Source of the DNA: Microcoleus sp. AS-A8
GTDB taxonomy: Bacteria; Cyanobacteriota; Cyanobacteriia; Cyanobacteriales; Coleofasciculaceae
Direction of reading: 5' to 3'
Assembly (NCBI GenBank): GCA_039962225.1
Contig: JAMPKV010000006.1
Span: 310,001-374,000 of the forward strand
DNA: 64,000 nt
This document shows, piece after piece, positions 34,346 through 43,450 of the stretch. The position numbers were made by a program, and so were the translations under genes. Under the pieces are notes generated by a model. The model was given only the letters and a program-made list of their open reading frames with translations. It was not told the origin of the DNA and made no database searches. How positions within the stretch are numbered: position 1 is the first letter of the stretch; every line of letters begins with the position of its first letter.

Positions 34346-36499
34346 CTACTGCTGAGGACTGTCTGGAGTTCCGTAGAAAATGCCCCTGCCGTTAGTGCCA
34401 ATAAAGACTAGTCCAAATTGCTTCCAACTTGCTTCCATCACATTTGGCTCACCACCAATCGGGTTTTGTAAAGAACCAATGCTAGTCCAGGTTTCCCCTC
34501 TGTCGAGGGAACGGAAGATTCCGTCCCCCATGCCAGCCACTCTCCCATATAAATAAAGCGTTGGAGTCGTACTTCCTGCCTGCGGCTTTCCGAATGCAAA
34601 CAGATGTGCCTGCTCCACCGAAGACAGCTTTGTCAGGGTTTTACCGCCATCAGTTGAGCGGAACAAACCGTTCCAGTCTAAGCTGAGCCAAACTTCATCT
34701 TTAAAACCGGGTACTGTTTTCAGCGAATACCAATCCCATTTGCGGGTGGGAAGCGATGAGTTAACCACGCTGAAAGATGCGCCCCCATCCGTGCTGCGAT
34801 AGACTTTACCCTCGTTGTAGTAGTAAAAACTATTACCCTCTACCTTGTCAGCAACCAATGGCTGACCCCAATACCACGGGCCTTCAGCACCATTGGGTAA
34901 TCCGGACACTTTGCTCCATGAAGCACCTCCATCGGTTGTGCGAACAGGTTGAGCTTTGCTCAGCGTCACGACGAACAGCTTAGGGTTCGTTGCCGATACA
35001 GCCACACGCAGGGGTATTGTTTTCGGCGGAAACGACGGAAACTTTTTCCAAGTCAACCCGCCATCTTGAGAAGTTGCTCCTGTAAAGGTTGAGTTCCAGC
35101 GGCTACCACCCAGGCGCACGATGTGCAAGGGTTTGCTTTCGGAATAGGCAATGCTAAAGGTATCCCGATTTACACTATTCGATGCAGCAATGCCGTCAAA
35201 TCTTTTAGATGGAAAGGCGTCAAGCTCATTATTGTGATAAAAACCATCTACATCAGCAACGCCACTCAACAACATAGTCCCCTGTGCAGGTGCCGCTAGA
35301 GCAAAAGCTACAACTTCCTCGTGTCCCTGCTGATGATTAGTCCAGACTACTGGATTGGCGTTGATATTGTCCGTTTGCCAAATTCCAAACCCATTCGTCA
35401 TCCAGACTTTGCCGGAAACGTTTGGGTCAAACTCAATGGCGGAAGTCCATGTTGCAAACATCGAGTCATCCCACCAAGGAACCCTGTGGTTGATGGATGC
35501 CTTTTTTTCAATCCAGGTATCTCCTCCATCTAAGGTTTCATAGATTTTAGTAGAGGTTGACTGTCCCAAGGCGACCAAGATGTGTTTGGGATTCGTTGGG
35601 TTCACTCCCAAGGCGTTGAAAGAGGAGGAGTTGCCATTGGGGGTGATATTGCGCCAAACTCCGTTTGCATATTCGCTCACTCCAGAGTTATGGGTTACAT
35701 AGAGTACTCCGTTACTCGCCACCGCCATTCGCTGTGCCTGCTGGGGACTGCCCTCGATTTTGCTCCAAGTCACACCCGCATCAGTGGACTGATAGACTCC
35801 ATCTCCATAGGCATTCATGTAAATTAAACCGGGCACTCGCTGGTCAAACACGATGCCCAGAATGCCAATCCCTTTTGTGAGAGTAGCGGAACCAGATGTC
35901 ACTTTGCTCCATGTCACCCCCGCATCCGACGACTGCCACAACCCATCGTGCCGTGAACCAAAAAAGATGTGGTTAGAATTCGATGGATTGACAACCAGCC
36001 TCTCTCCTGCCCAACGCTGCTGGTCATTGCTATCCATCCCTAAATCTATCTTCAGCTTAGTCCAAGTTTTACCCCGATCCGTAGACTTAAAAATTGACCC
36101 CTTTGGCTCCCACTGGGAGTATTTGCCTGCCGCCATGTAGACAATATTTGCGTTGTTCGGATCAACCGCTAGCGCTTCTCCGCCGTAGTAGGTTTTTTGG
36201 GCAAGGGGAAAGCTGTCATTTAAGGGAATCCAGCTCTTATCTGCCGCATTCCAACGATAAAAGCCACCCACGTCAGTCCTAATATAGACCAGATCTTTTT
36301 CGAGGGGATGGGGGTAAACACCCGTAACAAAGCCTCCCCCGCCTAGAGACACGTTAGCCCAGCGATACCCATTCTGCCCGATCGCTGAGTTCATGGGGGC
36401 GGCATGTGTAATCGCTTGAGGCGTTTGATTATTAGTGGCGCACCCAACGATAAAGCCCATCAAAACAGGAGCCACAACCCAACGAATTAGCTGTGGCAT
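34346..36499 (-). CDS. GH74/BNR-repeat secreted lipoprotein (xyloglucanase-like)
   Basis: A 717-residue lipoprotein. The signal peptide ends in a lipobox GFIVGC (Cys20). The mature part is a repeated-Asp-box beta-propeller of glycoside hydrolase family 74 type. It opens YRWANVSLGGGGFVTGVYPHP and YIRTDVGGFYRW, which matches the xyloglucanase N-terminal motif with a catalytic aspartate. Repeats such as SxDxGxTWxK recur (STDRGKTWTKL, SSDAGVTWSKV, TTDGGASWSKV, SLDRGETWTSI). It could hydrolyse an extracellular beta-glucan or the cell's own exopolysaccharide. The inner ATG at 36499, with AAGGGA upstream, gives a better lipoprotein signal than the upstream start at 36538. It lies right after the exopolysaccharide cluster. 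Confidence 0.85.
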   Translation of the reverse strand: MPQLIRWVVAPVLMGFIVGCATNNQTPQAITHAAPMNSAIGQNGYRWANVSLGGGGFVTGVYPHPLEKDLVYIRTDVGGFYRWNAADKSWIPLNDSFPLAQKTYYGGEALAVDPNNANIVYMAAGKYSQWEPKGSIFKSTDRGKTWTKLKIDLGMDSNDQQRWAGERLVVNPSNSNHIFFGSRHDGLWQSSDAGVTWSKVTSGSATLTKGIGILGIVFDQRVPGLIYMNAYGDGVYQSTDAGVTWSKIEGSPQQAQRMAVASNGVLYVTHNSGVSEYANGVWRNITPNGNSSSFNALGVNPTNPKHILVALGQSTSTKIYETLDGGDTWIEKKASINHRVPWWDDSMFATWTSAIEFDPNVSGKVWMTNGFGIWQTDNINANPVVWTNHQQGHEEVVAFALAAPAQGTMLLSGVADVDGFYHNNELDAFPSKRFDGIAASNSVNRDTFSIAYSESKPLHIVRLGGSRWNSTFTGATSQDGGLTWKKFPSFPPKTIPLRVAVSATNPKLFVVTLSKAQPVRTTDGGASWSKVSGLPNGAEGPWYWGQPLVADKVEGNSFYYYNEGKVYRSTDGGASFSVVNSSLPTRKWDWYSLKTVPGFKDEVWLSLDWNGLFRSTDGGKTLTKLSSVEQAHLFAFGKPQAGSTTPTLYLYGRVAGMGDGIFRSLDRGETWTSIGSLQNPIGGEPNVMEASWKQFGLVFIGTNGRGIFYGTPDSPQQ

Positions 36500-36620
36500 T
36501 TTAAACGTTTCCCTTCTGATTATTCCCGGTTTCATCAATATATAAGGATGACAATAAGGGTGATGTTAAAAACTTAATTTTTTGAGGCATTGAACACGCC
36601 AAAATAACAGCTTTGAAAGA

Positions 36621-37985
36621 CTACCTCAGCCTTCGCACAACATGGGCGAATACAAACCTCAAAATCAGCGCGTTAGTCATTAACTGGCCAATTTTTAGAA
36701 ATGGACGATATAACAGGAAAATAACGTAATCAACTAATCCATAGGAAATCACAGTTGCGATTGCCGCACCGGTTTCTTGATAAATGGGAATCAACCAAAA
36801 ATTTAATATAATATTCACAATAGCTCCGGCACTGGCAAAGACTAAGGCATACATCGTAAATCCCTCGGTAACGATCCAAGTGATTCGAGCGATGCCTAAA
36901 AAAGAAAATAATTGTCCCCAGATATAAATCGCCAACACCCCTCCAGAGGAGGCATAACTTTCACCAAATAGAAGGACAACAATTTCTTGGGACAGAAACG
37001 TAGTGGGAATCGCAATTCCATAAGCTAAAACCGTCATAATATTGAAAACTTTCTGTAGCTTATTATAGTAAAGCTCTTCACTCACTTTCTTCGCTTCAAT
37101 AATAGAAGGATTAAAGGAAGAAACAATCGCTGTCGGCACAAAGCCCCAAAGTTCTGATAGTCGTGATGCGACTGAATAAATTCCCACAGACTCAGAACCG
37201 ATGAGTTCACCTAACATAATCTGATCGATTCTCACGTAAATCATGATCGATAGGCCAGCAACGATCATGGGCCAGCTTTCTTTCAGCAACAGTTTGGCTT
37301 GCAGCCAACTGAAACGCCATGCTTTAAAGTTTTGTCCCCTTAATGTATATGCAAGAACTAAACCTACAGCACCCAAAGCAATTTCTAATAAACCTGTCCA
37401 GGCAAAAGCAATCAGAGGAGCCTTACTTTGGATTAAAGCAATTTTGATAACCGTGATAATGATAAAAGCTGTATTCTTAGCAACAACCGTATATTTGGAA
37501 TCAACTTGAAACTGAAACCACAAATCGATGGTATCAAATGCCTGAAAAATCATGCCTGTTGCTGTGATTCCTACCAACCAGCGAGTTAAACTGTCGTCAG
37601 GCCGTAGCAGGTGAATGATTCCAAGCGTTAGAAATAATGTGACAAGTCCGCCAATAAATTTTAGGGCAAAGGTAGTACCTAAAGTTTCATCTTTACAAGA
37701 GGGTTCACGAACAATATTACGCACCACAATTTGGTCTAATCCCAGTGTGGCAAGCGCAGTAAACAGGGAAACAAAAGCGATCGCGTAGTTGTATAAACCA
37801 AACTGCTGCGGCCCTAGATAACGGGCTACCCAAGCGCCGACGAGAAATCCTACACCCATTCGTAGGACGCGATCGGCAAACAGCCAGCCTATATTCTTAA
37901 TAATTTTACGGAGTCCTGGACTGAGCTTTTGGGTTACCGCCGTTAACTTATTCACAATGCAGCTCAATAAAGTAAGTAGACACAA
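36621..37985 (-). CDS. Wzx-type polysaccharide flippase
   Basis: A 454-residue membrane protein with about 12 helices of the MATE/oligosaccharide flippase family (polysaccharide_synt type). Typical N-terminal phrases are NIGWLFADRVLRMGVGFLVGAWVARYLGPQQFGLYNYAIAFVSLF and LGLDQIVVRNIVREP. It should move undecaprenyl-linked repeat units across the inner membrane. The N-terminal 15-20 residues before SPGLRKII look like an extension; a start at a later codon is possible. It is the last gene of the exopolysaccharide cluster. A ruined second flippase lies at 42865-43400. Confidence 0.9.
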   Translation of the reverse strand: MCLLTLLSCIVNKLTAVTQKLSPGLRKIIKNIGWLFADRVLRMGVGFLVGAWVARYLGPQQFGLYNYAIAFVSLFTALATLGLDQIVVRNIVREPSCKDETLGTTFALKFIGGLVTLFLTLGIIHLLRPDDSLTRWLVGITATGMIFQAFDTIDLWFQFQVDSKYTVVAKNTAFIIITVIKIALIQSKAPLIAFAWTGLLEIALGAVGLVLAYTLRGQNFKAWRFSWLQAKLLLKESWPMIVAGLSIMIYVRIDQIMLGELIGSESVGIYSVASRLSELWGFVPTAIVSSFNPSIIEAKKVSEELYYNKLQKVFNIMTVLAYGIAIPTTFLSQEIVVLLFGESYASSGGVLAIYIWGQLFSFLGIARITWIVTEGFTMYALVFASAGAIVNIILNFWLIPIYQETGAAIATVISYGLVDYVIFLLYRPFLKIGQLMTNALILRFVFAHVVRRLR

Positions 37986-38090
37986 AAACAGCGAAATAGC
38001 AAACCGATGCTCTAGGCTATCAATAAATGATATTTTTACATTAACCTTGAAAAGGTAAGAATTATCTAAACCTGTCGTGCGAGCATGAAT

Positions 38091-39044
38091 TTATTGAAAC
38101 TTAGTATTTTTGATGTAATTGTAAAGTGCCCTAATATAAATTTCGAGTTTTTCTGGAAGCGTAACCGAAGTCAGATAATTTTCCACAAATTCTTGGCATT
38201 CCGCCTCAACTCCTCCTGCACGTTGATACATTCCCAAACCCGTTGCCAATAAATTATTCGTAAACTTAGAAAACTCCGGGAATTTAGTTCGCATCCAATA
38301 GGCTGTTAAGACGATGATTCTGGCCTGTATTTTTTGACTGTCTTTTCTTTGGGCATAAGCATTAGAACCATGTACCCGATAAAGCGCTAATTCTTGATTT
38401 AAGATTATGCCTTTACTCAGCCCGATTGCCGTAAATTCTAAATACCCATCATTCAAACCAATTCTTTTGGCCTCAGGCATGGGAAGAATCTGTTGTAGAA
38501 GCGATCGCGTAAAGCAAAGACCGGTGGTAGAGGGAAGATTGTCTAATTTATCCTTGAGTTTGCCTTTTTTAATGTGCGCTCTCAAATCGTACTCGTGAAT
38601 TAGACTTTCATGACTGTTTTGAGGAATCGATGCATCTTCTTGGCTGTTTTTATGAATAGAGGGTTTGCCATCGGCATCCACCCACTTAAGGAAATGGAAA
38701 CACCAACCCGCATCTTGGCGATCGCCCAATGCCTGTACGATTTCTGCCGCCTTTTCCGGCACAAAGAGATCATCCGCATCTAAAAAGCAAATAATATCCC
38801 CTCGACTCGCAGCAAAGCCAGCATTGAAAGCCGAAGCTTGTCCCCCATTTTCTTTAAAAACAGGGATGATTTTATCCCCATAATTGGTGATAATTTCCTT
38901 GGAGTTATCCGTAGAACCATCATCCACCACAATCACCTCAACGTGGGGATAGGTTTGGTTTAGGGCGCTCTCAATCGCCTCCGGCAGGAAACGAGCATAA
39001 TTGTAGTTATTAATGGCGATGCTAACGAAAGGATTATCCTTCAT
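38091..39044 (-). CDS. Family 2 glycosyltransferase
   Basis: A 317-residue GT-A fold enzyme. The N-terminal VSIAINNYNYARFLPEAIESALNQTYPHVEVIVVDDGSTDNS (about 7-48) and ICFLDADDLF with the metal-binding DxD region (about 90-99) define GT2. It carries no membrane helix. It should transfer one sugar during assembly of the exopolysaccharide repeat unit on the cytosolic face; donor and linkage are not predictable. It lies between the flippase and the GT4 enzyme on the same strand. Confidence 0.9.
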   Translation of the reverse strand: MKDNPFVSIAINNYNYARFLPEAIESALNQTYPHVEVIVVDDGSTDNSKEIITNYGDKIIPVFKENGGQASAFNAGFAASRGDIICFLDADDLFVPEKAAEIVQALGDRQDAGWCFHFLKWVDADGKPSIHKNSQEDASIPQNSHESLIHEYDLRAHIKKGKLKDKLDNLPSTTGLCFTRSLLQQILPMPEAKRIGLNDGYLEFTAIGLSKGIILNQELALYRVHGSNAYAQRKDSQKIQARIIVLTAYWMRTKFPEFSKFTNNLLATGLGMYQRAGGVEAECQEFVENYLTSVTLPEKLEIYIRALYNYIKNTKFQ

Positions 39045-39197
39045 GTTTTACCCCTTGATGCATTTAATATCATGACAAGCGTTGGGCGAATCGTCCTAAA
39101 TAGGTTTAGGCTTGGTGTAAAGCGATCGCACCACCCAAAAAAGTTATCCAAACACAACCGTAAATCAGGCGGTTTGAAGCCGCAAAATGGGGTGATA

Positions 39198-40292
39198 TTA
39201 GCCGACCTGCAATACCTGCCGATATTGTGCAACCGCCTTATCGACCGAGAAATCAGCCGCCCTGCGTTGTAGCACTTCAGGGTTAGGCGGCTCCTCCAAG
39301 CTACTTAGAATTGCCTCTGCAATACCGTTAATGTCGCCCACCGGCACTAACTTGCCGTATTGCCCGTTGGACAAAATCTCTGCCGGCCCACTCTCGCAGT
39401 CGGTAGAAACAACCTTGGTTCCCCCTGCGATCGCCTCAATCAGTACTGTGGGCAACCCCTCAAATAGAGAGGATAGGACGAATACTGCGGATGAAGCCAT
39501 GTAAGCATAAGGATTTGCCACAAACCCAGGTAAAGCCACATCTTTCCCTAGCCCTAGTTCCTGCACTAAAGCCTCAATTGCTGGTCGTTCTTGCCCTTCA
39601 CCCAAGATCATCAGCCTAACTGGACGATGTTGTCGCACTTGAGCGAAGGCTCGAATCAGCGTGGGAAAGTCTTTCTGCTTTGCCAATCGTCCCACACCCA
39701 AAATCACTGGAGGTGAATCTGGTTCAAACCAAGGATGGTCAATAGGTTCGGCAACTTTTTCAAAAACCTCTGGGGTCACGACTGGGTTGTAAATCACGCG
39801 AATCTGTTTTGAGGATAAACCTAGACGCATCAAATCGTCCGCGGACCCTTGGGATACGGTAACAATAGCATCCGCCCAAGGATAGAACAATCGTGCTAAG
39901 TACGGTGCAAATCGTCGCTTCAACTGGGCTGAGTTGTGGGACTCTTGCGAGACGGTGTTGTGTACACTCACGACCACACGGGTGGATACGCCCGCGAGCT
40001 TCCGACTCCAGAGTGCTACTAGGTTAATATCTTGCATTGCCGAGAGCAGGGCGACAGGTTTGTTCTGTTGCAGGTAGCGTACCAAAGCGGGGATGCTAGA
40101 TATCAGGCGCTTCCCGTTCAGGTTCACAATTCGCACCTCTGGCGGTACCAGGGACAAAAACTCACCTTCCTCCCTGACTAAAACTAAATCTACGCTTAAA
40201 CCTTGCTCGACAAAACCACGAGCTAAGTTAAGAATTACTCTCTCGACCCCACCTCCACGGAGATAAGTCAGAAAAATTGCCACTCTAGACAT
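39198..40292 (-). CDS. Family 4 glycosyltransferase
   Basis: A 364-residue GT-B enzyme. The N-terminal domain starts LTYLRGGGVERVILNLARGF. The C-terminal domain has VILGVGRLAKQKDFPTLIRAFAQV, the LILGEGQERPAIEAL segment, and the EX7E-type ALSSLFEGLPTVLIEAIAGGTKVVSTDCESGPAEIL. These are classic GT4 retaining transferase marks. The protein is soluble, acting at the membrane surface on a lipid-linked acceptor. The stop is about 150 bases from the start of the GT2 gene, and it follows the methyltransferase gene by about 40 bases, so this is an operon. Confidence 0.92.
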   Translation of the reverse strand: MSRVAIFLTYLRGGGVERVILNLARGFVEQGLSVDLVLVREEGEFLSLVPPEVRIVNLNGKRLISSIPALVRYLQQNKPVALLSAMQDINLVALWSRKLAGVSTRVVVSVHNTVSQESHNSAQLKRRFAPYLARLFYPWADAIVTVSQGSADDLMRLGLSSKQIRVIYNPVVTPEVFEKVAEPIDHPWFEPDSPPVILGVGRLAKQKDFPTLIRAFAQVRQHRPVRLMILGEGQERPAIEALVQELGLGKDVALPGFVANPYAYMASSAVFVLSSLFEGLPTVLIEAIAGGTKVVSTDCESGPAEILSNGQYGKLVPVGDINGIAEAILSSLEEPPNPEVLQRRAADFSVDKAVAQYRQVLQVG

Positions 40293-40333
40293 TTTTTATG
40301 CTGGAATAAACGTCTGCCAATAAATTAAATTTT

Positions 40334-41365
40334 CTATTGTATGCCTCGATAAAGCTTTATCAGTTCTCGATCCCCCAGAACGCGATCGCTTTTTGTGCCG
40401 ATGAAATAATATCCAGATGCCGCATCAAAGGTTCCTGGTTTATCTATTAAGAAATAATCGAAATATTTTAACCAAAAAGAAGTTAATCGAGTAAAAGCTT
40501 TGACAATGTTTTTTGCTGCTGATGATTTGACAAAACTCAAAAGAAAGTACTGATAAGACCAAGCTAATGCCATTCCAGGCCCACAGGCTGGGCCACTCGA
40601 AACCTCTTCAAATTTCCGAAATAAGCGACGATGTCCTAAGTGAGTAAATCGAGTGAAATCATATCTCCCCATGTGAACTTGTTGCATAAATGGAGTTTCG
40701 GCATAAACCACTCCATTTTCTTTCAGTACTCGATGAATTTCTTCAACACATCGATTGGGGTCTAAAACATGTTCAAGTACCGCTTGAGCGATTACACCAT
40801 CAAACAAATTATCCTCAAAGGGGATATCGTGGGCATCACAGATCAGGGCTGTACAAGGCCCAAAAGAAACATCACTGCTAACGAGCTCCACAGAGGGATC
40901 GGACAATATATCTTCCATGCCATCCCCCACGATTCCTCCACCGAGTACCAAAATCTTAGGTCTTTCATTCGGCTTCTTCACAAGCTCTAAGAACTTGTTA
41001 TAATTCCGCTTCCCCTTCATATTTGCATTAATATCGGGCAGGCGATTAGTTAAGAATTTTTTGATTTTAGACTGAGACTGAAAAGTGAAGGTGGTATCCT
41101 TTTGACTTAAAAAGTCGCTGAAAGAGAAGATACTAGAAGATTCATTAATCAAAACTGGGATACCATCAACTATCGGAAACTGCGTTTTACAAATAGGGTT
41201 GGTGCATTCAATCTGCTCCTGATTCAATATCAATTGCGACCTGCAAACTGGACAGCTAAGCATTTGATGCATACTTGTCGGAAGTTTTGCTTGGATAGTC
41301 ATAGACCTATTCTCTGCCAGGGATTTGGATGGTAAATCAGTTAAGCCGACAGATTGGTTGAGCAT
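40334..41365 (-). CDS. Class I methyltransferase with Trm112-like zinc ribbon
   Basis: A 343-residue SAM-dependent methyltransferase. The N-terminal region (about 30-75) is a zinc ribbon, LSCPVCRSQLIL...ECTNPICKTQFPIVDGIPVL, with four cysteines, as in Trm112-like (UPF0434) domains. The Rossmann core has LVLGGGIVGDGMEDIL, DAHDIPFEDNLFDGVIAQAVLEHVLDP and RCVEEIHRVLKENGVVYAETPFM. A C-terminal hydrophobic stretch may bind membrane. In this setting it probably methylates a sugar or lipid-linked intermediate, perhaps as a chain terminator. This is inference from position. Confidence 0.88.
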   Translation of the reverse strand: MLNQSVGLTDLPSKSLAENRSMTIQAKLPTSMHQMLSCPVCRSQLILNQEQIECTNPICKTQFPIVDGIPVLINESSSIFSFSDFLSQKDTTFTFQSQSKIKKFLTNRLPDINANMKGKRNYNKFLELVKKPNERPKILVLGGGIVGDGMEDILSDPSVELVSSDVSFGPCTALICDAHDIPFEDNLFDGVIAQAVLEHVLDPNRCVEEIHRVLKENGVVYAETPFMQQVHMGRYDFTRFTHLGHRRLFRKFEEVSSGPACGPGMALAWSYQYFLLSFVKSSAAKNIVKAFTRLTSFWLKYFDYFLIDKPGTFDAASGYYFIGTKSDRVLGDRELIKLYRGIQ

Positions 41366-41429
41366 AATAAGTAGGGATATTAGAGAGAAAGGTAACAGAT
41401 GTGTGAATTAGATGAATAGCGAAGCCTTT

Positions 41430-42752
41430 CTAAATCTGTTCGACTAAGTCTTTCTTTTCTCGGATTTCACTTTCTTCCCCAATCTTCACCCACTTTCCAC
41501 CTTTTAAAGAGAGACTTATTGCTACAAACAATACCCAAAAGATAGAGTTTTGCTCTACAGTTGTAGTCTCGGTATAGTTAAACATCAGTAAGAATGTCAC
41601 GTATATTATTGGCCATAGCTCTGCGGATGTTTGATCTGAACGCACGCATCTTATTGCCCGGACGTAGGTGAAAAGCATACTCAGCGAGTAACACAACAAC
41701 CCTAATAAGCCAAGCTCGATCGCTATATTTAAAAACCCATTATGAGCTTGGTAGACTAGGTACTGAACGGCACGAAAAACATAGACTGATTCCCCTTTCT
41801 CCTCCCAAAACCCGTGATACCCATAACCTAACCACGGGCGCTGCCACAATCGTTCAATTACAGCATCCCAGATATGAGTCCGACCGCTGAGGGTAGGGTC
41901 TTTCCCGTAACTAAACAGTAAGTCATTCCAATTCGTGCCAGCCCATAAAGCTATACCTCCAGCCACGGTTATCATAGTAATAAAGAAGGGAATAGCCAGG
42001 GAGTCGCTCAACCGCAAAGCCCTGTAAAGCGGCAAGAGAATCACAAGGGTTAGAAAGACGATTAAACCGGTTCCTGAATCTGAAAGCAGAAGCAGAGCAA
42101 CAGAAAGACCACAGCCAGCCCACATCAGGTAACGATACCTGCCACTGTTGAAAGCAGCCAGTAAGCAAACTAGCGCAGATACGACCATAAGCCGACCAAA
42201 GTGGTTTTTGTGTATCAACGGTCCGCGCCAAGAGCCTGAATGAGTTCCTTGCTCTATGCCAGCCCCCCGAAACGCTAGGGTGTACAGTAAGCTAAACACT
42301 GCGGCTATAAGCAATGCCCACGCGATTATCCGTAGTTGCTCTTTCAAGGTAAAGCGCGAAGCCAAGTATAGTCCAAACAAGGTTGTATATAAGGTTTTTA
42401 TACCGGCTTTTTGCGAGAGTTCGGGGAAATCAGACCAAATAAAAGAGAACACGATAAGTCCTACCAAACCCCATAGGAATGGGTCTCTCAGCGCAGGAAT
42501 AACAACACTTTTTAATCGCGCAAGCAACAGGAAGATAGTAACCGCATAAATTCCCAACTGCATCAGCGATGCGGCAGTGTCCAACCTGGAAGAGACATAA
42601 AAACCATATCCTCCGATGCCCTCCGACACGTTGTAATAGCTTGAACAAGTCAAGACTCCCGAAAAAACGAGTACGCCAAAAGTCGCGAATCTCTCTTCGG
42701 CAAAGTGTAAGAGCGGGTTAACTAATTTACGTGGTGGTAAAGGCTCTAGCAT
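41430..42752 (-). CDS. O-antigen ligase/polymerase (Wzy/WaaL/ExoQ-like) membrane protein
   Basis: A 440-residue protein with about 10-12 helices. The periplasmic-loop motif WRGPLIHKNHFGRLM (about 181-195) and the later GRTHIWDAVIERLWQRPWLGYGYHGFWEE (about 288-316) are hallmarks of the Wzy_C/O-antigen ligase family. The HKNHFG form is that of ExoQ-type polymerases. It should join repeat units at the outer face of the plasma membrane. It is preceded upstream by the flippase pseudogene and the Wzc-like gene, and followed by the methyltransferase after about 65 bases. Confidence 0.9.
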   Translation of the reverse strand: MLEPLPPRKLVNPLLHFAEERFATFGVLVFSGVLTCSSYYNVSEGIGGYGFYVSSRLDTAASLMQLGIYAVTIFLLLARLKSVVIPALRDPFLWGLVGLIVFSFIWSDFPELSQKAGIKTLYTTLFGLYLASRFTLKEQLRIIAWALLIAAVFSLLYTLAFRGAGIEQGTHSGSWRGPLIHKNHFGRLMVVSALVCLLAAFNSGRYRYLMWAGCGLSVALLLLSDSGTGLIVFLTLVILLPLYRALRLSDSLAIPFFITMITVAGGIALWAGTNWNDLLFSYGKDPTLSGRTHIWDAVIERLWQRPWLGYGYHGFWEEKGESVYVFRAVQYLVYQAHNGFLNIAIELGLLGLLCYSLSMLFTYVRAIRCVRSDQTSAELWPIIYVTFLLMFNYTETTTVEQNSIFWVLFVAISLSLKGGKWVKIGEESEIREKKDLVEQI

Positions 42753-42864
42753 TAATCTGGAGTCCCTCTAGTAGTGCAACTGAGGAAAGATAATTTTTTA
42801 CAAATTCGATTTTTTTACAAATTCCGGTTCTTCTGGTTCACGGTGTTGTAGTTAAGGCTGTAAC

Positions 42865-43400
42865 TTACCAGTTTCGTTGCAGCACGTAAAGCGTAGAAGA
42901 ATGCATGTTAAACATGGAGTTGCTTAGATAGCTCAAGGCCATAAATAAATAAAAGGATAGACCTTTACCACTGGGAGCCAACGGGAACCGAACACGAGAG
43001 GAATAAGCCAGGGCGCAATCTAGCTGACTACTGCTAAGAGAGGCCCCAAAGCTAAGATCTGAAGACCTATGCCCTCGCTCACGGCCTTGAGCCGCCGCTC
43101 TCGGTTCCCCTGCAAGCGGGCTAGGGTAGCGATAGAAATTCGCCCAGTCGCAATCTTCACGAAACTGAGAATCTCGCCCACAAAGCTAATAGACCTCTTG
43201 CATAAATCCGAGAAACCCCTCCCCAGCCCTCCCCGAAACGGAGAGGGAGCAAGATTTATTCCCCCCGCATCGGGGGGATTGAGCCGGAGATCATACGAGG
43301 AGGTCAATTTGACTTTTGCAAGAGGTCTAATGATCACCCCTAGCCCCTGACGGAGTAAAAGGTAGGTTCCTCCACGCAGGACTTGAGTCTTTAGGCTCAT
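42865..43400 (-). pseudogene. Disrupted polysaccharide flippase gene
   Basis: The N-terminus (MSLKTQVLRGGTYLLLRQGLGV) and a later stretch (SFVGEILSFVKIATGRIS then RLQGNRERRLKAVSEG) match flippase/lipopolysaccharide biosynthesis proteins. Between them about 200 codons are missing, and the 138-bp MITE at 43191-43328 sits at the junction. After AVVS there is a TAG stop; the frame continues IAPWLIPLVFGSRWLPVVKVYPF. Then a small indel in a TTTATTTATTT run shifts the frame to ALSYLSNSMFNMHSSTLYVLQRNW before a stop at 42865-42867. Four independent lesions make it clearly dead. The open part would give a 126-residue product of no use. Confidence 0.85.
43191..43328. mobile_element. MITE, 138 bp, with 3-bp target duplication
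   Basis: Ends AGACCTCTTGCA and TGCAAGAGGTCT are perfect inverse copies. AAT precedes (43188-43190) and follows (43329-43331) the element, which fits a 3-base duplication as made by IS5-group transposases. The interior has a GC-rich hairpin CCCCCCGCATCGGGGGG. No transposase is encoded. With its duplication it is 141 bases long and keeps the host reading frame open. Confidence 0.85.
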
Positions 43401-43450
43401 ACCTGTCCCCTGACGTAGGTAATAATACGGGGATAACCTTTCATATCAAC

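Noticed and set aside
43020-43400. A complete 126-residue gene
   Set aside because: It spans the MITE and two separated pieces of a flippase; it is an accident of frame in a pseudogene.
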